Shown piece by piece: positions 9,651 to 32,880 of a stretch of 64,000 bases of DNA (position 1 is the first letter of the stretch; every line of letters starts with the position of its first letter). The notes under the pieces were generated by a model, which had not been told where the DNA came from, ran no database searches, and saw only the letters and a program-made list of their open reading frames with translations. A program made the translations under genes and the position numbers. Source of the stretch: Ipomoea triloba. Taxonomy: Eukaryota > Streptophyta > Magnoliopsida > Solanales > Convolvulaceae. The stretch covers positions 1,741,093 through 1,805,092 of the forward strand of contig NC_044925.1 in NCBI RefSeq assembly GCF_003576645.1. Reading direction: 5' to 3'.

Positions 9651-11431
9651 AAAATAAATAAAAAGATCCTCCACCCCCACCCCCACCCCCCTCCACTCTC
9701 CTTTCATTTCTCTCAAGAACATGATGACAAACATGCCCACTAACATATACAGTAGAATGAGCTGACTTGGCTAGTAATATCATTGGCTGCTTGGTAAGCA
9801 ATCAAACATTCAACCCACATTCAAAATTGGATGACACTTGTGTGAGACCGTCTCACACGAATTTTAGCCTTCAAAATTAACAACTTGCGAGTTGGTAAGC
9901 AAATTGCAATTACAAAGTCTGAGGTTATTTTTCTTGAGTAAGAGTTATATTTGACAAATTTGATCTAAATTGAATTTAGTGGAGATATTGAATGTTGTAT
10001 GGAAAAAGAAGTGTAAAACAACATCCTAATTAATAACTTATTGTTTAGGTTGCCTTAAAAGTTTAATAAATGATTCATATTTTTTGCATTTTCTCTTATT
10101 TTTATCTCAAATTTGAATACCAAAAATATTATATAGACATATAGTGCTACATTAATAGTAACTGTGATTTGGTGATGATGAAAAATGAAATTATGAAAAT
10201 TAATAACATTGTGATGGTAGTGCAAGCATCTTGCTAAAGGAGAAGGGGATCATGTAAAAAAGATAACCCGTGTTAAAAATAAGAAATAATATGGATTCTT
10301 TAGATCAAGTTGTTAAATGGTCTAGATTTACATGGTAACAAGTTTTTGACAACTAAAAATGCACAATTTACTATCTACAAGTACAAGTGCATTGACCTAA
10401 AATGCATCTTTCATATTTTTTGCATGAAAAACTCTTTTCACATTGGAAAGTCTATATGGTACTTATTGGCACCGGTATATCATTTGTATTGGATACAAGT
10501 CAAAATTTTTGGAGAAAACTTTAAATTTAAGAGATACAATGCAATGACACACAAGCCTAAAGTAAACATAATTGTACATAGGCCTAACACAAAGCAAGAG
10601 GCACATAAGCAAAAAAAAGGGGGGGAAAAAAAAAAGAAAAGTCTTGAATATATAAAATTTAATCACAATATTTTTCTTGTGGTACAGATTAAGTTACATA
10701 AGGACCAGCGTTAAAGTAAAAGTTAATGAATTTATTTCGGAGCAATATATATTCCATGCATTCTGCATGTTAGACACCCTACGAATCAAACGTCGTATGT
10801 AGTGTAGTAACATGCTGCCAGAAATTAGAAAATTTTAGGTAATGCATAGTATGCATGCAGCTAGGAAATATATATTATTTTAATCAATATGTACTAATTT
10901 TTTCATTTCTTAGTATTATAATCATTATGTTTAAAAAAAAAAAGTATTATAATCATTATTATTTGGAATCATGGCCTGGAGTAGGTGATGGGATATAGTT
11001 TTAGATATGTAACAGTTCTACTTGCCTCATTAATTAACCGTCTCTATGCATGATATCTCTCGGTCAAAGTATATCATTTATACAGCTTAATTATTTATTT
11101 AATTTTATATAAATAATTCATTTTGAACTCAGAGTTCTGGTCGGGCTTAATTTGATTTCTTTATTTTCTTTGATGATACTGATGTACACTTGAGTAATTT
11201 AGGATAATAATAGCTTGGTAACATATTTAGTTTATCAGTTAATTTTAACTTATTTGATCACTATTAGCTGTTTGACATGGTTAAACAATCAAATATGAGT
11301 GTTGATTAATTAGGTTTTTGTAACAATTTATTACTCCAAAATTTTAAAATTCAAAAAGCTACTCAAAACAGTTTTTTCGATTAGCTTTTTGAGAAAATTA
11401 TTTTACATGTAATCAAGTATCAACTAACAAT
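9651..11431. other. AT-rich intergenic DNA
   Basis: Contains the near-palindrome GTGTGAGACCGTCTCACAC (about 9840-9858), a motif common in plant repeats, and simple runs. A 134-codon open frame at 10310-10714 has no signal, domain or codon pattern that would make it a gene. Nothing else was recognised. Confidence 0.45.
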
Positions 11432-11440
11432 TAATTTATC

Positions 11441-11610
11441 GCCAAGGACCTTGTGGTCCAGTGGCATCAAACCCTTCCCTTTATACGGGAGGTGGTGGGT
11501 TTAAGCTTTAGTGGAGTCAATATTGACTCTTGTGCTTCAATAGGTTGAGAAAGTAGTTATGAACAGATACTGCATTGTAATAGAGTCAGTAGTGTTAAAA
11601 AAAAAACAAG
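11441..11610 (+). mobile_element. SINE family I, full-length reference copy
   Basis: A tRNA-derived head carries an A box GGTCCAGTGG (matches RGYNNARYGG) and a B box GGTTTAAGCTT-like site; then comes a body with TGTGCTTCAATAGGTTGAG and a poly-A tail. It is flanked by the 9-bp target-site duplication TAATTTATC (11432-11440 and 11611-11619). This is the best-preserved copy and defines the family in this window (about 170 bp). Confidence 0.85.
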
Positions 11611-11619
11611 TAATTTATC

Positions 11620-12170
11620 AAACATTTTTCTACAATCAACTAATGCTATCAATTAATCAATCAACTAATAGCTATTTACCAAACACCCTACTATGTTTTA
11701 CCAATCCAGATGTAGATGAGATGGTATGGATGTCATAGGTGATTGATTGAGAAAATATGTAATCAGAGATAATAATAATAACAATAAATAATAATAATAA
11801 TAATAATATATTTGTTAATGTACGAAGATGGTCGGTTAAGAAAAGACCGCCTTTCAACTAATCTTTTTTTTTTTTTAATGGCTTCATATTGGTCAAATAA
11901 TAGTTTATTTGTTGGAGAGAACTAAACTAAGCACAGATTAGTTAGAGACAGCCTAGCTTGCTTGAGAGTTGGATTAATTTTTAAAGTAGTATCTTTAGTG
12001 ACAGTTTTTTTTGTACGATCAAAAACAACTTTATTAGCTAAGTTACATAATTTGTTAATTATACATAATCTATAATTAAGGCAAGACACAAACACATACT
12101 GCACTAGTTTGGGCCACGGGTTTCAATTGCGAAATTATATCATGGATCAAAGTCTACATTGCATTGTGAT
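11620..12170. other. Intergenic DNA with an (ATA)n patch
   Basis: Simple-sequence ATA repeats near 11765-11810; no gene recognised. Confidence 0.45.
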
Positions 12171-12179
12171 TGACATCTA

Positions 12180-12560
12180 CTTTAAAAATAACTTTCACAT
12201 TATGTACCTGCAGTTAACACATTCTGTACATGTAGTTAACAATTTCTGTACCTATAAATAAATTAAAGGCACATAACATAGTAATTAACTAATTATAGAT
12301 ACATACCATGATAACTACAGACACATAAACGGTTAACTATAGGTACAAAATATATTAATCGCAGACACATAATAAGATGCTGGTTAACATGTTATGTGTA
12401 TGCAATTAACATATTATGCCTTGCAATTAATAGCTTATGTGTTTCTAATTATCATGTTATGTATTTGTAATTATCATGTTATGTGCCTTCAATTTGTTTA
12501 TAGGTACAGAAATGGTTAACGGCAAAGTACAATATCGGTTAACTACAAACACATAATTTT
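12180..12560. repeat. Minisatellite block in alternating orientation
   Basis: Degenerate units of about 22-25 bp, such as TTATGTACCTGCAGTTAACA and their reverse complements (GTTAACTATAGGTAC), occur roughly fifteen times, the first half mostly opposite in orientation to the second half. The block can fold back on itself. Flanks near 12120 and 12570 are weakly inverted, so it may be the inside of a foldback MITE. Confidence 0.6.
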
Positions 12561-13006
12561 TGGACAAGGGTTCATAATGCAATATGAACCTTGGTATGTC
12601 GTATAACAATTGTTTGAACTTCCACTTAGTCAATGCACAATCGTCTACATAAATGCATACAAGCTATTTTGGGTAGATTTCATGCATTGTGTACTAGAAT
12701 ATGAGATTGTGCGTAATTAGGTGCAAATTCGCAAGTTCTCACAGTAAGAGAGATTCTCAATGGAACATCACCCTATGTTTTATGGCCCTAGTTTAGGCTA
12801 TATAAACCTTAGTCATCATATAAGTATTGCTTTTCATTGAAACACATTTTAATATTGTATATATAAGTTGTTAAAAGTTGATGGCTTCAATCTTTTGTCT
12901 CAACCTGTTATAAAAATATTATTTCTATTTTTCCCATTTAAATATATAATATAGGAAAATTAGCTTAACGATTGTCGGGCTTGACATTAACGTTACATTG
13001 AGTGCC

Positions 13007-13014
13007 TATAAATA
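13007..13014 (+). promoter_or_regulatory. TATA box of peroxidase gene 1
   Basis: TATAAATA about 95 bp before the start codon, inside a roughly 50-bp block (TTGACATTAACGTTACATTG and following) that is almost identical upstream of gene 2. The proximal promoter was therefore duplicated with the gene. Confidence 0.8.
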
Positions 13015-13109
13015 CGCTCGTGGCTTTCCTGTCGAAATAGCACAAGAATTAATATAGAAACCCAAGATCGAAAGTTTCTAGTACTTGAGAAGCTACAAGT
13101 ACACTAAAA

Positions 13110-14699
<1,590 letters not shown>

Positions 14700-15303
14700 C
14701 AGCTGAATTTTGATTTGTCCCAAGTTTTTAATAATCTCGTGTCGTGTGGGATTTACGTTAAGTATAAGGAGATTGTATAAATAACCTCATCAGTAACTAG
14801 ATTTACTGTGTGTGGTCCATTGTACTTTACCATTATATTGTTTTCTATTTTGCTACTCTGATGCTTTCTGTAATAATATTTAATTTGATTATTTGGTAAA
14901 ATTGCTGAGTTTGTTTAGTGACTTTACTTGCGCCCCTAGGCCCACCGTCCACGGGCAATAGTATACCATGAACCCGGGTTTACCTTGCAACGTAGACTTA
15001 ATTATCACAATTTACATGCTAAATATTCACAATTTAAATTGTGAACATTTATTATATAAATTATGAACATTTAATATGTAATTGTATCAATTAGATCCAG
15101 GTCCACAGAATAATTTCCGTTAACGGGTGTCCAGTGTGTCTACAAGTAGTTCATCATATTAGACTATTACATGTAATCAATAATATTATTAATTTTTTTT
15201 TAAAAGAACAAAATTACTATTAAATTAAATAACACCATATTAAACAAATTAAAACTGATAACAAATATGACATAAACTTTAATTAATAAATATATTTTTA
15301 AAA

Positions 15304-15351
<48 letters not shown>

Positions 15352-15630
15352 AGTACAAAATTTAATTATATTATAAAAATAATATTAACAAAAACTTTAG
15401 GAAACCACCTGAACATACAAAACTATAGTATATTGATCAAAGTAGGTTTACGTGACATCTAACTATTAATTATTACACGTTCTGATATTCAGATAGCAAT
15501 TAAGAGGCTTGACTCAATTGTAATTAAGTCAAGTTTTGGTGAAATGAACTAAAACTGATAATCAATATGGCATAAACTTTTAGTTAAATGAATAGAGAAG
15601 ATATGAAAATTAATCAGTATATATATATAG
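14700..15630. other. 3' flank of peroxidase 1 and AT-rich spacer
   Basis: The first 120 bp are conserved with the 3' flank of gene 2 (for example GGAGATTGTATAAATAACC), so they are 3' UTR and were part of the duplication. Further on are a decayed foldback repeat near 14940-15130 and a (TA)n tract at 15311-15348. No gene. Confidence 0.55.
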
Positions 15631-15631
15631 T

Positions 15632-15954
15632 AGAGTTCAAGTGTGGTCGCGCCTTAACGTGCGGTCAGTGCGGCCGCACCACTATGTATACAAATATACA
15701 CCACTCAGTGTTAGAAAATGCACAATACAAATATGCATCATTAGGTACGCATCACCAATATGCAAATATACGCTACACAGTGTTCGGAAATGCACAATTA
15801 AGGACAAGGGAGTTATGGTGTATTATTTCGAGTGTGTTGTGTGTTTTTGTATATTTTAATTGTTATGCATTTTCTAATATTTAGTGGTGTATATTTAAAT
15901 ACATAATTGTGTATACCGCACCGACCACACGGGAAGACGCAACCACATTAACAG

Positions 15955-15960
<6 letters not shown>
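15632..15960. mobile_element. Foldback MITE-like element between (TA)n tracts
   Basis: The left end GTGTGGTCGCGCCTT and the reverse complement of the right end (ATGTGGTTGCGTCTT) are similar over about 30 bp. The inside repeats a CAAATATACRCYAC motif. It is flanked by (TA)n, where TA-targeting elements often sit; a precise target-site duplication cannot be read. Family uncertain. Confidence 0.5.
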
Positions 15961-15993
<33 letters not shown>

Positions 15994-17717
15994 AATTATA
16001 TTACAAAATTTAATATTTAAAAAACTTTGCACACCACACATGCAAAACTTAATATATCTACCAACCTTGTCATTATCTAATTATTAATTACAGAGTATTA
16101 ATTATTTAACATTTTTTAGATAGACCGCAACTTGGTCGAGTTTCAGTTTTTTTCATGAGACTTATATCTTTTCATAGCATTCTTTATAAAAGATTATATA
16201 AAAATTTACAGCCACTACTCAATGGTCTTTTTCAGGAGGGAGCAACCATGGCTGCCTTCCATTCGTCCAAATCGGACAAAGAAGGGGGCAACGAGAGCTG
16301 TCATCCCCCTTCATTCACAACTGATGAAGGTGGAGGCAACTATGGCTGTGCTCCACCTTCTTCTAAAATTTTTTAAAAAATAATTTTTTACTTTTAATTT
16401 TTTAAAAAATTAATAAAAATAATTTTTATATATAATTTGACATTTTGAATTTTAATGGTCTAATTGTACTTCTTTTTTGGATGATTTAATTACACAAAGT
16501 GTAAAAGTTTAGTGGCCTATTTAACACTTTTTTAAAATTATAATTGATGAATAAACCTTTGATTTATGAAAAGTCCACAGTCGATATATATTCGAACGTG
16601 CGCTTTGGATGGAATTTACCTTAGCTTGTAACTCGAGTCGACAAAAGACCATAAGAATGTAAACTAACTTAGGTTGTCTATAAATAACCTGTTCAAACCA
16701 AGAGAACTAATAATAAACAACTCTCACCGAGAGTTGGACTTAAAACTAATAGTTATTAAACTAATTATACAATCAACTTGGTTGAGATGGACCCCAATAT
16801 AATGAATATAAAACCTGAACAATAAATTTATATTTTACTTATATTACAAAAATATTATTAAGAAAACTCAAGGACATCACATAGGCAAAATATAATATAT
16901 ATCTACCAAAGTAGATTTACATTACATCTAACTAATAATTCCTTGGATAGCAACCAGTTTGACTCAGCAATAAGTCAAGCTTGGGTCTTTTTCATGAGGT
17001 CTCTATTTCTCCATATCATAGTTCATAGTGGATATTTTTCAATGTAAATTGTGCTGATTTTTGTGTAAGTTTAGTGTTGGACAACCTAGGATAGTCACTT
17101 GTATGTGATGTCGCAATTTTTTTTTTTTTTTTTTGAGGAAATGTCGTGATATTTGAGATGCATGCTAGCTATTATCTGAAAAAGCAATTGTTATATTATG
17201 AATCAGAGTTCATCACCATGTGCATGGTAGATTTTGTCCAAATTATGCATATAATATGTTAACTGAAAGTATATAATATGTTAATTGTATATACAGAATG
17301 TAAATATTATTTTAGACTAAGGTCTACGATGTTAGGTGTATCCTCATGCATGGTATAATTTGCATATAAGACCGAATACATCCGGGGTGTGTTTGAAAAT
17401 CTGAAAAATCGGGTTTTCAGTGTTTGGCAAGAGGGAGAAAAGTATGGTGAACAGAAAATGTGCTATTAGTCAATGGAAAATTAGTATGTTTTTTTTAGAA
17501 AAATGTTTTTTTTTTTGTTTTTGTTTTTTTTTTTGTGATGAAGTTATTTTCCAAGTCTCTCTACAACACCTATGCTACTTCTCTCTACTAGACCAAGCCC
17601 TGCCCTCTACCACGCCTCTGTTGCTCTACTAGACCAAGCTACCAGAAATCAGTCATCGAAAACCAGTCCCGCTGACTGGTTTTCAATGCGACATCAGTCT
17701 GGCCGACTGGTTTCCAA
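15961..17717. other. Intergenic DNA with repeat fragments
   Basis: (TA)n at 15958-15989, A/T-rich text, and a 73-codon open frame at 16155-16376 in a GC-richer patch without recognisable protein features. No gene supported. Confidence 0.45.
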
Positions 17718-18314
17718 TAGGGCTGTTAACGAACCAAACATAAACGAACGGAAGTTGTTCGTGTTCGTTTGTTAAGGATTTTGGAGTGTTCGTGTTCGTT
17801 TGTTAAGATTTTAAAAAATCCCGTTCGTGTTCGTTTGTTAAGCGTTCGTTAGTGTTTGTTAACGTTCACGAACATGTTCGTGTATGTTCATGAAGAGGTT
17901 CGTGAACACTTAATTACCAAACACCTGCACATGTTAATGAACACAATTCATTCGTGAACAAGACATAATCTACGTTCACAAACAATAACCAAACAAACAA
18001 CACAACTATATATGTTTGTGAACATGTTCGCGAACATTATTAAATGAACACTTAACGAGTTTGTTCGCGAACATTACTAAATGAACATAAACGAGCTTGT
18101 TCGCGAACATTACTAAACAAACACAAATGAGCTTGTTCACGATCTCTTAGCAAACGAGCTTACCACTGTTCAGACTCTGTTCATTTATTAACCAAGCTTT
18201 AAATTTTGTTTGTTAATATTTGTTTACCTTAATAAACGAACATAAACGAACACTTACCGAACACGAACACGAACACGAGTAGTTTGTCGAAAGCTCTGTT
18301 CGCTAACACCCCTA
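17718..18314. mobile_element. hAT-type MITE with 8-bp target-site duplication
   Basis: It starts TAGGGCTGTTAACGAAC and ends with the reverse complement TAGGGGTGTTAGCGAAC, and is flanked by an exact 8-bp duplication GTTTCCAA (17710-17717 and 18315-18322). Eight-base duplications and TAGGGxTGT termini fit the hAT superfamily. The 597-bp inside consists mostly of GTTCGTGTTCGTTTGTT-like words in both orientations, so almost all of it can fold on itself. No transposase. Confidence 0.85.
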
Positions 18315-18322
18315 GTTTCCAA

Positions 18323-19040
18323 GAGTTGATTTTGCGATCTCGGTTCTTGTTTGGAAATCCGGAAATTGGATTTGTTTGTTTTGTTTTGTTTTGTTTTTTG
18401 ATAAATAATATTATTTTTAATATTATTATACATATTTTTATACTTTAAATAAAATATTTAAAATGTTTAATTATACAATTCTACTCATTTTTCAGAAAAT
18501 GAACCAAACACACAAAGACGATTTTCTGGTGTGCAACCAAACACGAAAAAAAGAAAATGTTTTCTAGAAAATGATGACTCATTTTCTAAAAAGTATTTTC
18601 AAGAAGTCATTTGCCTACTTTTTAAATGGACCCTAAAAAATTCATAGCAACATAATTAATTAGCTAGGTTTACATTTACATCGAACTATTAATTACGGAG
18701 TATTACGTTTTGCGTAGGTAGAAGCCAGTACGTGTCACTCAACATACACCAAGTTTTTTTTTTTAATATTTTGTTTTTTTTTTGTGAGTTCCTTAGCGAT
18801 CGGCTCTATTTGACATTTTTAGTTGAAAAGTGAAATTCACAAGGTTTAAAAGTTATAGGCTAGATGCTAAAAATTGAAAGATGTTAAGTTGGTTGATTAG
18901 TAATACAAGTGTAAAATTAGTTGTTTGAGAAACAGATACATGTTAAATATACATATATATACATATATAGGGAGAGTGATTTGAAATGTATAATGTAAAT
19001 GCTCTCTTGTTTGTTGGACTTGACATTAACGTTACATTGC
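18323..19040. other. Spacer upstream of peroxidase 2
   Basis: Contains a TTTTG-repeat patch near 18375 and an unclassified repeat with GAAAATGTTTTCTAGAAAATG near 18555. No gene. Confidence 0.45.
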
Positions 19041-19044
19041 GTCC

Positions 19045-19052
19045 TATAAATA
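19045..19052 (+). promoter_or_regulatory. TATA box of peroxidase gene 2
   Basis: TATAAATA about 100 bp before the start codon, in the same conserved promoter block as gene 1. Confidence 0.8.
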
Positions 19053-19150
19053 AGCTCGTGGCTTTACGAGATGGCTCAAGAATATAGAAACCCCTGATCG
19101 AAAGAAAAGAACACAGTTTCTACTTTCTAGTACTTGTGAAGTACACTAAA

Positions 19151-22170
<3,020 letters not shown>

Positions 22171-23179
22171 CAGGTGAATTGAAGAATCCTGGATTTTTGA
22201 TTTGTCACATGTTTTCAATAATGTCGTGTCGTCTGGGATATATGTTAAGGATAAGGAGATTGTATAAATAACCTCATCCTCAGTACGAAAGTGCTTCACC
22301 ATTGTTTTCTATATATTTTGCTACTTTGACGTATGTAATAATATTATTGCAAAAATTTGTATGAGACCGTTTCATTAGTCTTTGTCTACAATTGGGTGAG
22401 ATGCTCAATGAGTCAATAATAAAGGTATACTTTGTATAATTTCAGTTATAAGTATTACAATATTTAACTTGATCATAATAATTACATCAGTGTAACAGAT
22501 AATCATATACCACACTAAACTTTTTATATATATATAAAACTAACAATTAATCATATAGCACACTAATGTATTGTATATATAGTTTTTTTTTGTGCGGTGA
22601 GCTTGACTCGTAACCATCATATAGGAATCATGCTTCTTCCAATCAGGCACCCTAGTGGTATATACTCAACCCTACCAGCTTCACATCCAAACACATTCCA
22701 CATGCATGCATGCTGAAACTTTGGTATCCCATAACTTTGAAAATTCAACTGGCATTGGCTTAGATGATAAAGTTTAGCACCTAAATATTGTACCGAATGT
22801 TATACAAATATAAAAAAACAAAGGCATTCCAAAATAAAATTATACCTTCATTACTAGTTTCATTTTTGACATAATTGCAAATATTTAATTATTTGACAAA
22901 ATCCACATTTAATTAATTAAAAAAAAAAAAAGAGGCATTCCACCTTAGAATAATGCATATGCAACATTTTTTTTTTCAGAGAAAAAAATTACTAAATTTA
23001 TAAAGTAATGAATGTTTTCTTAGAAATTAAAACAAATTCCACACGTTTTTTAGAGAGCTGTCCCAAATAGTCAAGACCAAACCAATGAAAATAATGCCAG
23101 AATACTACCAAATCAACAAATTTTACTCTTAAACACTTTTGTGTCCTGAATAGCCGGGACTAAGTTCTGTTGAACACCC
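22171..23179. other. Convergent spacer between peroxidase 2 and 3
   Basis: The first 150 bp match the 3' flank of gene 1. A fragment of SINE family III (CTTGACTCGTAACCATCATA) lies near 22600-22690. The rest is AT-rich and without recognised elements. Transcripts from both sides end here. Confidence 0.5.
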
Positions 23180-25877
<2,698 letters not shown>

Positions 25878-25948
25878 TTTTAGGAAAAGAATTTTCTTTC
25901 GGTGTTTATTTGGAAGTGGATGGTAGAGCTAGATCAAAAACATTGTCC

Positions 25949-25956
25949 TTTTTATA
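25949..25956 (-). promoter_or_regulatory. TATA box of peroxidase gene 3
   Basis: TATAAAAA on the minus strand, 72 bp upstream of the start codon. Confidence 0.75.
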
Positions 25957-27778
25957 GTGAGAATGAAGAAACGTGCGAGCAGGTGTTGCAATTCTTAATA
26001 TGTTTTCAAACCAGTTGACAAGAACATAAAATATGAGTTCCCAAGTAAATACACATAAATATTTTTTGCCGTCTAGCTTGTAGACTTTAAAGCTCTCAAG
26101 TCCTCAAGTCATTCAAACAATTAACTTAATCACTACAAGTTTTGAAAATCTACTTTCTATGATAACTATTTATTAGCTTTTATGGTTTGAGTGGAAAGCT
26201 ATAGTTCGACTCCGGTAAAAATTATATATTGACCTTCTTGATTTGAATTGATCAACTATGAGTAACCTAAACTGATTTATCTCCTTAAGGTCATTATCAG
26301 TTAGATTCATAAGGCAGATTTTATCCCGAGCGTTTCTTAAATCAAAGAATTTTATGTGTTGTTTTATTGAACAGATGAAGATAAACAAAGACTGCGATAC
26401 TGTTTTATCCAACCAGAGCTACGATCTCAAAAAATTAATTAATTATTTGGAGATGTTTGAACAATGACAACGTTGTACCCAAGACATATATATATGGTTA
26501 TGCTCAGTTGACTTGACAATCAAATATAAATTATGGCCTAACATTATAGTAATATTTGGTCTAACATTATAATAATTGTGGCCTAACACTACTATAGAAA
26601 TATGTACAAAACCTAACATGCTTGCAACTCATCATGTTTAAATATTTTGTGATCGAAAATGAAGACACCTTCCCAAGTTGTTGCAGGCATATAATTAGAA
26701 ATATAATCTTAACTTGAATTGAAATTGATAGGTTGATCTGAAAAAAATTAATAAATTAATAGGTTTAATTTAGATTTTAAAAATTGAACCCAATAAGAAA
26801 ATTAATTCGATAGCTTGAAATTGCTAAACCCAATAGCCCTAGTGAGCTAGCGTGAAATTAAACTTAGTGGGTTGGTCCGATAGCTTGAACCACTCAACGC
26901 TACTCTTTATTTCACAAGCAACGTGGAACAAAATATTATAGAGAGCACGTAGGCTCATCTTTAGTCTTGTTGTTAGGAATAACTCTTGTACGACTATAAA
27001 TTGTTTTTGTATCATTTATTTTCACGCATCTATTTTCGTATAATGCTTTATATTGCTTAATTATATTTTCATACTCATAAGTCATAATCACTTACTAGTG
27101 TCCTAAGACATTTTTCACTGAATAAACTCTTAATGATTTTTTTTTTTTACTATTTAGTTAAGATTTCAACATACCTTGCTATTGTTAAAAACTAATGCTT
27201 GTAATTTTAATTATTAGATTTTCAAACAAGTTTAAAAAGTTGAATAAGTTTATTACCCTCGACCCTAGACTTATTATCTCAACAGGGACCATCACATTTG
27301 ACAATAAAGAATTAGTAGGATATTTTACTTATCAACTATTTTTTTTATATGTGCATTTAAGGGGAATGGGGTGATTGGGATACTGTTGGGCGGTGACTTG
27401 GAGAGCTGAGTGTAGTATCTTGTCATTGAACATAGCACTAACTTCTACACAAGTATAAGAAAATAATGTTATGCCTTCGCTACTAAATAGTAACTTTTGA
27501 CGTAATGATAATTAAGCATTTGATCTTAAAAATTGATATCAGAACAGATCACAAATACGTATTCAATAATGTAACTTACTATCAAACTAAATTAAATAAT
27601 AATACACACTTTATTCCAATCCTTTTTGCCAAAGAATGTAAATAAGTGATTTTACAATATATTTTTTTTTGTTTATTTAAATTATAAATTAAATAACAAT
27701 ATCACAGTGCTTCCTTATTTCACCATTACTAATTAATAAATTAATTAAACGACCCACTTAATTATACATCAACATAAA
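25957..27778. other. Spacer between peroxidase 3 and 4
   Basis: AT-rich promoter and intergenic DNA. A SINE family II fragment with TGTTGGGCGGTGACTTGG and AACTTTTGACGTAATGATAA occupies about 27380-27550. No gene recognised. Confidence 0.5.
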
Positions 27779-30233
<2,455 letters not shown>

Positions 30234-30314
30234 TCTTAATCACAACAAAATTTGCTTTTACCTACGAGATTTGATAGTTGATAGTTGATAGATCAAGCAA
30301 ACAAAACTGCGGGT

Positions 30315-30322
30315 TATTTATA
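30315..30322 (-). promoter_or_regulatory. TATA box of peroxidase gene 4
   Basis: TATAAATA on the minus strand, 82 bp upstream of the start codon. Confidence 0.78.
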
Positions 30323-30664
30323 CTAGGATTCATGAACATTTTTGTATTTGTTTATGAGGATCTGACAGAGAAGATGATGATGAAATATTGTAACTTGTAA
30401 TCAACTTGATCCAATCTAAATAAACAATACAACTGCCGGTGGACTTTGCATGAAATAATGTTATAAAATTTGCATGCAACATGGTTGTACGTAGCCTACA
30501 CCACTTATTATTGGACCATATAAAATCCACTAGTATCAATGTGCATTTGCACGATCGAACTAATATTATCCGTCCACGAAACTAATAGTTATCCATCCAC
30601 AAATAGAGCAATATATTAGTGTGTTGGATGAAGTGGTTAACATTGAGATATTTTGACTGAAGCT

Positions 30665-30840
30665 ACTATCCTACAGTGTGCATTGAGTAAAATTTGTTCA
30701 TGTGTAATAATTCGTAAATCACACAAGAGGTAAACCACACTAGCTAGGAAGACCTTATGCAAACAATTCAACTGGGAAGGTGTTGGCATGACAAGAATTA
30801 AACTCATGACCTTTATGTATTAGAATTATAATATGGATGG
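30665..30840 (-). mobile_element. SINE family III copy
   Basis: On the minus strand GGTCATGAGTTTAATTC is a B-box-like site, followed by GACCTTATGC-type sequence (reverse AAGGTCTTCCTAGC) and TTACACATGAAC, ending ACTCAATGCACAC. It aligns by eye with the copies near 32098 and 41620. Confidence 0.6.
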
Positions 30841-32097
30841 CCAAAAAATAGTTATTCTCGTACCTGAAGATTATGAGAGCTACTGTCATCACACGGAGAT
30901 GAGACACCATCTTTGTTTTGGTGGCCTAATGACTTTGTTGCATAGACTCTTAGTATTTCGAGAAGACACTAGTATAAATAGTTATTTTTCATTGTGTACC
31001 CCGAATATGATTTTAGGCATTTTGAACTTCCCTGTGACTGGATTTGGCCCGACCTATGCCCACAAATTGTTTTCACACTTAATCATATAGTTCTTTGGCT
31101 ATCTGATTATCATATTCTACTTAAAACCAATTGGTGATAAGTAGATGGATATTAACCATTTAACCACATCCCTCCATAGTAAGCACAACGCCACGTCTCG
31201 AATCGAGTAGGGACTGAACTCAACTAACCCGGCTAGAGGCCAACAATGTCTATCTACATTAATTTAGTTAAATGCATACCGAATATGAGTAGACATTTGA
31301 ATTTTAATGGTTCAACTTTGTCAAGATGAGTTGATGATTGCTGCCTTCATTTTCGGTTGAGTGTGAATGGAGAGGAGAAAGAGTTTGCTTGTAAATGATT
31401 AGAAAACATGCAGACAATTAAGTTGAAATACTATAAGTTGACTTTTTCTCTTTTTCTTGCATGTTACTACACCAAAATGCACAATCATGCACCAGCTAAG
31501 GGAATCTTTAGTTCATTGACTCTAATATATGTTATATTAACTGAATTAACTATCCTATTAAATGATGAACAAATCATGCACACATATCTATAGTTAAATA
31601 TATATGCATGGTTAGTTCTCATGCATGACTTAAATCATAAACATTCCACCTCTGTTAAAATGATCATAGTGTTCTTCATATATATCTTAGTATGTACAAA
31701 TTATAGTAATTATGGAGAAAATGATCAAATAGATCCTTAAACTTTATAAAAAAAAAACATAATTAGATTTATAAACTTAAAAAAGTTGGTAATATAATTA
31801 AGCATATTAACTTGTCATTGTTGTGCATATATATGGCTTCAATAGCCTAGCTATTATCCAACAGTAAAAATCAGTAATGGGGGTTATTTTACGATTTCGT
31901 GTCCCCCGTGACATGAAATTGGTAATGCGGGTTATTTTAGGGTTCCGATGACACATTCATTGGTCTCGATCCCAAGGGTGTGCATCAGTAATGAGGGTTA
32001 TTTTAGGCTTTATTGTCCCCGGTGACATGAAATCGGCAATGAGGGTTATTTTAGGGTTTCGGTGATGCATTTCATCAGTCTCGATCCCAAGGGTGTG
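30841..32097. other. Intergenic DNA, no gene recognised
   Basis: Short open frames only. At 31870-32090 two units of about 120 bp with GGGTTATTTTAGG and TCTCGATCCCAAGGGTGTGC are tandemly repeated. Confidence 0.45.
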
Positions 32098-32268
32098 CAT
32101 TGAGTAAGCTCTGGTCCTGTGTAATAGCTCATAAACCGCATAGTAGTAGTAAATCACACTAGAAAGACCATGTGCGACGAACTCAACAAAAAGAGCATTA
32201 ACAAAAATCAAACTTGTGACCTTCTAGTACAAAAATTATGTTTCGCCCACTCGGCCACCCCTTTTAGG
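32098..32268 (-). mobile_element. SINE family III, best copy
   Basis: The minus strand has an A box TGGCCGAGTGGGC, a B-box-like GGTCACAAGTTTGATTT, and the 3' part CTATTACACAGGACC..CTCAATGCACACCC. A tRNA-derived head without coding capacity makes it a SINE. A duplicated fragment with GGGTTATTTTAGG lies just upstream (31860-32080). Confidence 0.65.
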
Positions 32269-32880
32269 CTTAGTATAAAATGTTTGGTTGTATCAAAGTG
32301 GGGAAAATTCCTCACATAAGGGCAGGTTGATCTTCAATAAAAGTTGTGTTCGGTTTAATTTGTGATTTAAAAAATGTATGGAATTAATTTGAGGCTAATT
32401 GGTTACCTATAATTAGTGTTAAGTGTATACGGAACTATTCAATTTAATTATTGCCACGTTAATTAGCGTGACAATCTTGAAATAATTATATGCTGTTTAA
32501 TTTATGCTTATGTAGTAATAGATTATTGATTTTAGTGACATTGTGTTGGTCGCAGGCAATGTTACGTTCACACTTTTACGTTACGTTAGTCTGCATATTG
32601 ATGACTACTTACATTGAATATATACAACCACAAACATAAGAATTTGCATGCGGAATTATATTGCACAAAGAAATTAAGTTATCACTGCAACATCAATATA
32701 TTCTGATCTTGTGGAATATATTGTCAAGTACTCCACAACTCCCCACAAGTAACTATATGTTATGGATTGGTTTTCAAGTTAAGAACATAATAAAGTTTTT
32801 TCCCCTCTTTTTTCCCTACCAAGGTGAAATTCCCTCACCCAAGAAATCTCATATTCTAGTATGACAATATGGTGGAGGCA

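Noticed and set aside
10310..10714. 134-codon open frame on plus
   Set aside because: Lys/Ile-rich, AT-driven, no signal peptide, domain or splice context; expected by chance in such AT-rich DNA of this length.
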